Source: an uncultured Collinsella sp. (GTDB lineage Bacteria > Actinomycetota > Coriobacteriia > Coriobacteriales > Coriobacteriaceae). Taken from it: 6,516 nt of DNA. The notes beneath the pieces were generated by a model. The model was not told where the DNA came from, ran no database searches, and was given only the letters and a program-made list of their open reading frames with translations. Each line of letters starts with the position of its first letter. The first letter of the stretch is position 1. Shown here one piece after another: positions 1-4,822 of this stretch. The translations under genes and the position numbers were made by a program. The DNA is taken from the NCBI GenBank assembly GCA_900759435.1, contig CAAEVD010000197.1, forward strand, positions 1 to 6,516, in the 5' to 3' direction.

Positions 1-139
1 ACTCCAAATCCAGTCCCTATTTCACCGCAACTTACAAAAGGGCATAGATAGACCCCATCAACCAGATCAACCAGGCGAACAAAAAGTCAGCCAGAATTCC
101 GTTCGCACGATATTGCTCTGGACCGACTGAGTTTCCGCA
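1..139. other. Non-coding stretch with no recognised feature
   Basis: No reading frame here has a convincing start, ribosome binding site or family resemblance. The base composition is more AT-rich than the genes that follow. It is probably the intergenic tail of whatever gene lies to the left. I see no tRNA, clear terminator or repeat in it. Together with the inverted repeat and the ptsH leader it forms a gene-free stretch of about 430 bases. Confidence 0.5.
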
Positions 140-291
140 GCTTGCTCGCCCACAGGGGGCCGTGCGCGGCCTGTGAGATTTATCGCGAGTTCCGCACGAG
201 CCGAAGAGCACTTAATGTGCTCTTCGTGCGAGCAGGACTGTAGAGCAGGAAATCTCACTGGCCGCGCCCGGCCCCCTGTGGGCGAGCAAGC
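140..291. repeat. Large nested inverted repeat (palindromic, MITE/REP-like)
   Basis: The outer arms are 140-181 and 250-291. They are reverse complements over 42 bases with only two mismatches, near 163 and 171. The centre holds a second perfect palindrome, GAAGAGCAC (203-211) and GTGCTCTTC (217-225), with loop TTAAT. It can be extended by CGCACG/CGTGCG across a 5-base bulge. Each outer arm can also fold alone: CACAGG (151-156) pairs with CCTGTG (170-175) around a CCG-TGCG-CGG hairpin, and the right arm does the same with one mismatch. The unit can therefore form either one long hairpin or three adjacent ones. A 7-base direct repeat AGCAGGA occurs at 231-237 and 244-250. I see no target-site duplication, transposase or coding capacity. 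It may be a dispersed intergenic palindrome, a non-autonomous element or a structured RNA or terminator region. The structure is directly visible; its nature is inferred. Confidence 0.8.
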
Positions 292-355
292 GGACGACAA
301 ACACATCTGTCCAACAATTCGTCCGAAACATAATGAAAAACAGTTTGATGTGAGT

Positions 356-361
356 TAATAT
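356..361 (+). promoter_or_regulatory. Possible -10 element for ptsH
   Basis: TAATAT lies about 70 bases before the ptsH start codon in the most AT-rich part of the upstream region. No good -35 hexamer sits 16-18 bases upstream and there is no TGn extension. The assignment rests on the hexamer and its position alone. If correct, transcription would start near 368-370, downstream of the inverted repeat, and the mRNA would include the leader structure at 379-426. Confidence 0.3.
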
Positions 362-378
362 AAACAACGTCGTGAATC

Positions 379-426
379 TGACTCCTGCCACATGCATGAC
401 AGGGGTTAAACACAAAAAAGGAGTCA
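379..426 (+). promoter_or_regulatory. ptsH leader with mutually exclusive hairpins, one covering the RBS
   Basis: TGACTCCT (379-386) is a perfect reverse complement of AGGAGTCA (419-426), which contains the ptsH Shine-Dalgarno core AAAGGAG (417-423). The same upstream segment can instead form a local stem, ACTCCTG (381-387) with CAGGGGT (400-406). That stem has one G-U pair and is extended by CA/TG across a mismatch, with a small loop. The two folds compete: one blocks the ribosome binding site and one frees it. The pairing is seen in the sequence. A regulatory role is inferred, and no known riboswitch class is recognised. Confidence 0.35.
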
Positions 427-429
427 ACT

Positions 430-693
430 ATGGTTTCTGAGAAGGCTACCCTCGTTAATCCTCAGGGTCTGCACATGCGTCCGGCTGGTCTGTTCGCCTC
501 CACCATGGGCAAGTATGCCTGTGACGTGACGGTCGTTACCCCCGAGAAGGAGGTCAACGGCAAGTCCCCGATGGCCCTCATGGCTGCTGGTATCCCCTGC
601 GGTACCGAGGTCGAGGTCAAGTGCGACGGCGCTGACGAGGCCGAGGCTCTGGCTGCTGCCATCGAGCTCATCAAGAGCGGTCTTGGCGAGTAG
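430..693 (+). CDS. ptsH: Phosphocarrier protein HPr
   Basis: HPr is the small cytoplasmic phosphocarrier of the PEP:sugar phosphotransferase system. It takes phosphate from Enzyme I on a histidine and passes it to EIIA domains. At 87 residues it has the normal family length. The active-site segment NPQGLHMRPAG carries His15 and Arg17. The regulatory-serine segment GKSPMALMAAG places Ser46 where HprK phosphorylates HPr in Bacillus-type bacteria, although the next residue is Pro rather than the usual Ile. The C-terminus GLGE also resembles Bacillus HPr. The start is supported by AAAGGAG at 417-423, six bases from the ATG. It is the first gene of a ptsH-ptsI-kinase cluster, separated from ptsI by 127 bases that include a hairpin. 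The leader may regulate translation. Identification is near certain. Control through Ser46 is inferred, because no hprK is visible. Confidence 0.97.
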   Translation: MVSEKATLVNPQGLHMRPAGLFASTMGKYACDVTVVTPEKEVNGKSPMALMAAGIPCGTEVEVKCDGADEAEALAAAIELIKSGLGE

Positions 694-736
694 AACTCAA
701 ACGGGTCGCATGTTGAACAACTAAGTTCATATTTGG

Positions 737-774
737 GGGCGCAGTGACCTGTTGTAAGGTAACTGCGCTCTTTT
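737..774 (+). terminator. Intercistronic terminator or attenuator between ptsH and ptsI
   Basis: GCGCAGTGACCT (739-750) pairs with AGGTAACTGCGC (757-768), with one mismatch and a 6-base loop GTTGTA. A G-C and a G-U pair extend it at the base, and CTCTTTT follows. This is an intrinsic terminator shape with a short U-run. No clear promoter lies between it and ptsI, so it probably lets part of transcription through, giving more ptsH than ptsI mRNA. Confidence 0.7.
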
Positions 775-810
775 GTCATGGATATGGCAAAACGCTTTAT
801 CACATGACAC

Positions 811-820
811 GGAGAGAGGA
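811..820 (+). promoter_or_regulatory. Ribosome binding site that fixes the ptsI start
   Basis: The purine-rich run GGAGAGAGGA ends directly before ATG 821. GGAG at 811-814 is six bases from ATG 821, and AGGA at 817-820 is six bases from ATG 827. Both in-frame starts are therefore possible, giving proteins that differ by two residues. A longer version from TTG at 773 has no such signal and would begin inside the terminator U-run. Confidence 0.7.
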
Positions 821-2530
821 ATGGGAATGTATCAGGGAGTCAACGCTTCCGAGGGCATCGGTATCGGCACCGTCATGGTCGCCGTCGATCCCGACTTGAC
901 GTTTGAGCCGCACGAGGTTGCTGATTCGGCAGCAGAGAAGGAGCGCTATCAGTCCGCTCTTTCGGTCTTCTGCGAGAAGACCCAGGCTCAGGCCGACCAC
1001 ATGAAGGAGACGGTGGGCGAGGCCGAGGCCGAGATCATGAGCGGACACATTGTCCTGGCTCAGGACCCGGGCATGACCGACGCCATCAACGCCGCCATTG
1101 ACGGAGGCACCTGCGCCGAGCAGGCGCTCATGGACACCTCGACCATGTTCGAGAACATGTTCCTGTCCATGGACGACGAGATGTTCCGTCTGCGCGCGGC
1201 CGACATCGCCGACATCCGCACCGGTATTCTGGCCGAGCTGCTGGGCAAGGAGGTCGTCGACCTCTCCGTCCTGCCCGAGAACACTGTCGTTGTCGTGCAC
1301 GACCTCACGCCGTCCATGACCGCCACGATCGATAAGGCCCACGTCGCCGGTATCGTCACCGAGACCGGTGGCCGCACGTCGCACTCCGCGATCATCGCGC
1401 GCGCCCTCGAGATCCCGGCTGTCCTTTCGGTTTCCAACAGCTGCACCGCGCTGCGCAACGGCATGACCGTTGTCGTCGACGGTGGCAAGGGTATCGTCGA
1501 GGCCGATCCCGACGAGGAGACGCTCGCTGCCTACACCGCTAAGGCTGAGGCCTTCGCTGCCGAGAAGGCAGCCCTCGAGGCCTTCCGTGGCAAGCCGTCC
1601 GTGACTGCCGATGGCATCAAGAAGATCATCGCCTGCAACATCGGTAACCCCGATGACGTGCCCAACGCGCTCGATCACGACGCTGAGGCCATCGGTCTGT
1701 TCCGCTCCGAGTTCCTGTTCATGGACTCTGCTGAGCTTCCTTCCGAGGAGGAGCAGTTCAACGCTTACCGTAAGGTCGCCAGCGCGCTCAAGGGTGCTCC
1801 GGTCATCATCCGCACGCTCGATGTGGGTGGCGACAAGGAGATTCCGTATCTGCACATGGTCAAGGAAGATAACCCCTTCATGGGCTTCCGCGCCGTGCGT
1901 TACTGCCTGGCCAATCCCGACCAGTACAAGGTCCAGCTCCGCGCTCTGCTGCGCGCTAGCGCCTTCGGTGACGTTAAGATCATGATCCCGCTCGTCACCT
2001 GCGTCGAGGAGGTCTTGGCTGTCAAGGAGCTCGTCGAGCAGTGCAAGGCCGAGCTGACCGAAGAGGGTCGCAAGTTCAACGAGAACATTGAGGTCGGCAT
2101 CATGGTTGAGACGCCCGCCGCTTCGCTGCTCGCAGACCGTCTGGCCGAGGTCGCCGACTTCTTCTCCATCGGCACCAACGACCTGATCGGCTACACCATG
2201 TGCGCCGACCGTGGCAACGATACCATCTCCAACCTGTACCAGGTGTACTATCCCGCCGTGCTCCGCTCGCTCAAGAACATTATCGAGAGCGGCGTGAAGG
2301 CCGGCATCATGGTCGGTATGTGCGGCGAGGCCGCTGCCGATCCGCTGCTCGAGCCGCTGCTGATCAGCTGGGGCCTGGAGGAGTTCTCGATGAGCGCTCC
2401 GTCCATCCTGCGCGCCCGCAAGACCATCAGCCAGTGGACCAAGGCCGAGTGCGACGAGCTCGCCGAGAAGGCGCTCGCCTGCAACACCGCTGCCGAGGTC
2501 AAGGCACTGCTCGAGTCCGCAGCTCGCTAA
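821..2530 (+). CDS. ptsI: PTS Enzyme I (phosphoenolpyruvate-protein phosphotransferase)
   Basis: Enzyme I is the cytoplasmic dimer that takes phosphate from PEP and transfers it to HPr, the first step of all PTS sugar uptake. From ATG 821 the protein has 569 residues, matching the 570-575 usual for the family. The N-terminal part (about 1-130) corresponds to the HPr-binding domain. The swivelling phosphohistidine domain follows, with GGRTSHSAI and catalytic His188. The PEP-binding barrel shows DVGGDKEIPYL (just after Arg331), GFRAVRYCL, GIMVETPAA, SIGTNDL with Asn453, and GMCGEAAADP with catalytic Cys501. All key residues are present at positions one off from E. coli. It follows ptsH after a leaky-looking terminator and precedes a PfkB-family kinase by 74 bases. 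Function is near certain; whether translation starts at 821 or 827 is open. Confidence 0.97.
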   Translation: MGMYQGVNASEGIGIGTVMVAVDPDLTFEPHEVADSAAEKERYQSALSVFCEKTQAQADHMKETVGEAEAEIMSGHIVLAQDPGMTDAINAAIDGGTCAEQALMDTSTMFENMFLSMDDEMFRLRAADIADIRTGILAELLGKEVVDLSVLPENTVVVVHDLTPSMTATIDKAHVAGIVTETGGRTSHSAIIARALEIPAVLSVSNSCTALRNGMTVVVDGGKGIVEADPDEETLAAYTAKAEAFAAEKAALEAFRGKPSVTADGIKKIIACNIGNPDDVPNALDHDAEAIGLFRSEFLFMDSAELPSEEEQFNAYRKVASALKGAPVIIRTLDVGGDKEIPYLHMVKEDNPFMGFRAVRYCLANPDQYKVQLRALLRASAFGDVKIMIPLVTCVEEVLAVKELVEQCKAELTEEGRKFNENIEVGIMVETPAASLLADRLAEVADFFSIGTNDLIGYTMCADRGNDTISNLYQVYYPAVLRSLKNIIESGVKAGIMVGMCGEAAADPLLEPLLISWGLEEFSMSAPSILRARKTISQWTKAECDELAEKALACNTAAEVKALLESAAR

Positions 2531-2547
2531 TTTGGTATCAGAGGTAA

Positions 2548-2577
2548 CCGCGTGGTTGGAATGGGCCGGCCACGCGG
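2548..2577 (+). other. GC-rich intercistronic hairpin without U-run
   Basis: CCGCGTGGTTGG (2548-2559) pairs with CCGGCCACGCGG (2566-2577) over 12 positions, two of them G-U, with loop AATGGG. The bases that follow, CCCTCACATA, are not a U-run, so an intrinsic terminator is unlikely. It may stabilise the 3' end of the ptsHI message or set expression of the downstream kinase. It lies 27 bases before the kinase start codon. Confidence 0.55.
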
Positions 2578-2604
2578 CCCTCACATATACAGGGGGTACT
2601 GTAA

Positions 2605-3537
2605 ATGTTCTACACGCTAACCGCTAACCCGGCTGTCGACATGACGGTTTCGAGCTCTCCGCTCGAGCCCGACGAGAACGTCCGCACCGGTTCGGCCAGC
2701 TACACGGCTAACGGCAAGGGCCTCGATGTGTCCTTCGCCTTTAAGAAGATGGGCGTCGACACCGTCGCGCTTGGCTTCTTCGCCGGCTTCACGGGCAAGT
2801 TTATCGTCGAGGAGGTCATGAACCTGGGTTGCCTCTGCCGCCCGGTCTGGACCGACGGTATCACGCGCATCAACACCTACGTCAACGATGGCCAGCACGA
2901 GTACGGCATCCTGAACCCTGGCGCTCCTATTACGCCGCAGCACCAGGAGGAGCTCTACAACATCCTGGACACCGCGGGCGATCTCGAGTGCCTGATCGTT
3001 TCCGGCTCCGTGCCTCCCAAAGCTACGCCCGACTTCCTGGCTAAGGTCATGGAGCACGCTCAGGCCCGTGGCGCCGACGTCGTCCTGGACCTGTCCTCCG
3101 ATAAGCTCAAGGAGCTCGCTCACAAAAAGCCGCTGCTCATCAAGCCGAACCATCACGAGATGAAGGCCATCTTCGGCGTGCCGGTTGACACCGACGACGA
3201 GGTCCGCGTTGCCATGAAGATGGCTCACGACGCCGGCGTTCAGAACGTGCTGCTCACCCGTGGTAGCCGCGGCGACGCTTACTTCTCCAACGGCGAGGAC
3301 ATCTGGTACGCCAAGCGTGAGTTCAACATCAAGCTGGTCTCTTCCGTCTGCGCCGGCGACTGCACCCTCGCTGCGTTCCTGCACAAGTGGTACAGGGATC
3401 GCGACAACGTCGAGGAGGCCATGAAGCTCGCTATGGCCACCGGCGCCAACGTTGCCGAGTCCGTCGGCATCGGCGACTTCGGTCACGTCGACGAGTACAG
3501 CAAGCGCGTTGCTGTCCGCAAGCTCGATCGTCAGTAA
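2605..3537 (+). CDS. fruK: 1-phosphofructokinase-type PfkB-family sugar kinase (copy A, ptsI-linked)
   Basis: This is a cytoplasmic PfkB/ribokinase-fold kinase of the FruK/LacC/Pfk-2 branch, probably phosphorylating fructose-1-phosphate with ATP. It has 310 residues, the usual length. Seen motifs are YTLTANPAVD with sugar-contact Asp12, NGKGLDVS (36-43), GITRIN with Arg88, VSGSVPP, IKPNHHE (179-185), and CAGD (249-252) whose Asp252 is the expected catalytic base. The start has AGGGGG at 2591-2596. It is the last gene of the ptsH-ptsI unit before a strong terminator. Oddities: Asn41, nearly invariant in GGKGxN, is Asp. The first Gly of GGKG is Asn, GAGD reads CAGD followed by Cys253, and the nucleotide loop TRGSRGDAYF has Arg219 and an extra residue relative to copy B. 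The fold is certain; the exact substrate is not, and tagatose-6-phosphate or fructose-6-phosphate are alternatives. Confidence 0.85.
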   Translation: MFYTLTANPAVDMTVSSSPLEPDENVRTGSASYTANGKGLDVSFAFKKMGVDTVALGFFAGFTGKFIVEEVMNLGCLCRPVWTDGITRINTYVNDGQHEYGILNPGAPITPQHQEELYNILDTAGDLECLIVSGSVPPKATPDFLAKVMEHAQARGADVVLDLSSDKLKELAHKKPLLIKPNHHEMKAIFGVPVDTDDEVRVAMKMAHDAGVQNVLLTRGSRGDAYFSNGEDIWYAKREFNIKLVSSVCAGDCTLAAFLHKWYRDRDNVEEAMKLAMATGANVAESVGIGDFGHVDEYSKRVAVRKLDRQ

Positions 3538-3565
3538 TCGAAACGCGACATATTCGTGCGCATGC

Positions 3566-3596
3566 GGCGCCCCGGTTTCGGCTGGGGCGCCTTTTT
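3566..3596 (+). terminator. Intrinsic terminator after kinase copy A
   Basis: GGCGCCCC (3566-3573) and GGGGCGCC (3584-3591) form a perfect 8-bp GC stem with a 10-base loop, immediately followed by TTTTT (3592-3596). It closes the ptsH-ptsI-kinase transcription unit and separates it from the second kinase. Confidence 0.92.
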
Positions 3597-3685
3597 GTTC
3601 CGCCACGGGGGAGAGGTGTCCCGCCGTACTTCATCGCTTCCACACCGTTCACCGAGTTGTCCTAGCCTTTTATCGATGCGTGGAA

Positions 3686-3691
3686 TATACT
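3686..3691 (+). promoter_or_regulatory. Candidate -10 element for kinase copy B
   Basis: TATACT is a good -10 match 34 bases before the start codon at 3726 and downstream of the preceding terminator, so a promoter is expected here. No -35 hexamer appears at 16-18 bases; the nearest TTG-type hexamer, TTGTCC at 3657-3662, is 23 bases away, which is too far. An activator or a weak -35 may be involved. Confidence 0.4.
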
Positions 3692-3713
3692 TTCATTAAC
3701 ACGTTGCTTCGTG

Positions 3714-3719
3714 AAAGGA
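3714..3719 (+). promoter_or_regulatory. Ribosome binding site that fixes the start of kinase copy B
   Basis: AAAGGA lies six bases before ATG 3726. An in-frame GTG at 3711 sits upstream of this site and would add five residues not present in copy A. Starting at 3726 gives MIYTLTANPA, which aligns residue for residue with the start of copy A. Confidence 0.85.
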
Positions 3720-3725
3720 ACATTC

Positions 3726-4658
3726 ATGATTTACACGCTCACTGCAAATCCCGCCATTGACTACAACATCGCCTGCGACGGCCTTGCTGCCAACACCGTC
3801 ACGCGTACTCGCAACGCCGTCTATACGCCCAACGGCAAGGGCCTCAACGTCTCGTTTACGCTTGACCACTACGGTGTCGACACCACGATCCTGGGCTTCT
3901 TCGCTGGTTTCTCGGGCGAGTTCATCGTCAAGGGCGCCGAGGCCCTGGGCGTGCCCGTCAAGCCCGTGTGGACCGACGGCATCACGCGCGTCAACGTGTT
4001 CCTCAATGCTGGCCCCGACACCGAGTACAACATGGTCAACGCCGGTGCCGCCATCAACGAGGCCAATGAGCAGGAGATGTTTGAGCTCATCGATTCGCTC
4101 GATGACATGACCTGCCTGGTAATCAGCGGCTCGCTGCCTCCCAACACTTCCGAGGGCTTCTTGGCCGAGGTCCTGCGCCGCGTCAAGGCCAAGGGTGCCG
4201 AGTTCGTTCTCGACATTTCGAGCCATCAGCTGGCAGATCTCATTGCCATGGAGCCGCTGCTGATCAAGCCCAATGACGACGAGTTGCTCGATATCTTTGG
4301 CATTAAGGTGAGCGGTGGCGACGATGAGTCCGTCAAGGGCGCTATGGCTGAGCTTCATGCCAAGGGCGCCAAGAACGTGCTGCTGACCCTCGGTGGCGCC
4401 GGTGCGTACTTCTCCAACGGCGAGCATATCTGGTTTGCCAACCGCACCTTTGAGGTCAAGCTGTTGTCGACGGTGTGCGCCGGCGATTCCTCGCTCGCTG
4501 CCTTCCTGTCCGTGTGGCATGACGCCCCCGAGCGCGTCGAGGACGCCCTGCGCCTGTCGATGGCCACCGGCGCCAACGTGGTCGAGTGCCCCGGTTTGGG
4601 CGATTTTGCCAAGGTGGACGAATATAAGAAGCACATCGAGGTTCGCCAGGTCTGCTAG
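3726..4658 (+). CDS. fruK: 1-phosphofructokinase-type PfkB-family sugar kinase (copy B)
   Basis: This second PfkB-family kinase is the paralogue of copy A and also has 310 residues. By eye about half of the residues match, with nearly identical blocks such as LGFFAGF and PVWTDGITR. It would phosphorylate fructose-1-phosphate to fructose-1,6-bisphosphate, or a related phosphosugar. Motifs are YTLTANPAID with Asp12, PNGKGLNVS with the family Asn41 kept, GITRVN with Arg88, ISGSLPP, IKPNDDE, the nucleotide loop TLGGAGAYF in normal form, and CAGD (251-254) with catalytic Asp254. It keeps the family pattern better than copy A, so it is the better candidate for the standard activity. It has its own -10 and terminator and so is probably expressed separately from ptsHI. 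The NGKG and CAGD variants are shared with copy A, so they predate or accompany the duplication. Confidence 0.88.
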   Translation: MIYTLTANPAIDYNIACDGLAANTVTRTRNAVYTPNGKGLNVSFTLDHYGVDTTILGFFAGFSGEFIVKGAEALGVPVKPVWTDGITRVNVFLNAGPDTEYNMVNAGAAINEANEQEMFELIDSLDDMTCLVISGSLPPNTSEGFLAEVLRRVKAKGAEFVLDISSHQLADLIAMEPLLIKPNDDELLDIFGIKVSGGDDESVKGAMAELHAKGAKNVLLTLGGAGAYFSNGEHIWFANRTFEVKLLSTVCAGDSSLAAFLSVWHDAPERVEDALRLSMATGANVVECPGLGDFAKVDEYKKHIEVRQVC

Positions 4659-4691
4659 TTTCGGCACCTCGCCTGAATAGTTCGATTAATT

Positions 4692-4725
4692 CGCATCCGT
4701 CTTAAACCAAGACGGATGCGTTTTT
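4692..4725 (+). terminator. Intrinsic terminator after kinase copy B
   Basis: CGCATCCGTCTT (4692-4703) and AAGACGGATGCG (4709-4720) form a perfect 12-bp stem with loop AAACC, followed by TTTTT (4721-4725). It is the strongest terminator in the window and isolates the kinase from cca. Confidence 0.95.
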
Positions 4726-4762
4726 GTTTATCGGACTTGCGTGTGCAGTAGAGGCTGTTTCT

Positions 4763-4771
4763 TGCTAGACT
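4763..4771 (+). promoter_or_regulatory. Extended -10 promoter for cca
   Basis: TGCTAGACT contains a TGn extension directly before the -10 hexamer TAGACT (4766-4771). It lies downstream of the terminator and about 50 bases before the cca start codon, so transcription would begin near 4778. There is no convincing -35 at normal spacing, which extended -10 promoters can tolerate. Confidence 0.5.
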
Positions 4772-4822
4772 TCTTGCAGATGCAATCGATAGCCAATTTG
4801 ATAGTCGCAGGAGGCCATAGGC

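Noticed and set aside
231..250. AGCAGGA direct repeat as a CRISPR or operator array
   Set aside because: Only two 7-base copies with a 6-base gap, no further units and no associated genes.
67..427. Short open frames on both strands across the inverted repeat, some sharing a similar peptide
   Set aside because: The shared peptide is simply the two arms of the inverted repeat read on opposite strands. None has a ribosome binding site or family resemblance.
773..820. Longer N-terminus for Enzyme I from TTG at 773
   Set aside because: It would start inside the terminator U-run with no ribosome binding site, and the extra 16 residues are outside the family length.
800..2584. Long open frame on the minus strand opposite ptsI (about 590 codons)
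   Set aside because: GC-rich third positions suppress stop codons on the antisense strand. The protein is low-complexity with no motif, while the plus strand encodes a complete Enzyme I.
3711..3725. GTG start for kinase copy B
   Set aside because: The only ribosome binding site, AAAGGA, lies after this GTG, and copy A begins at the equivalent of ATG 3726.
3657..4771. TTGTCC and TTGCGT as -35 boxes, both 23 bases before the -10 elements of kinase copy B and cca
   Set aside because: A 23-base spacer is too long for a housekeeping promoter, and two loose matches at equal spacing are likely chance.
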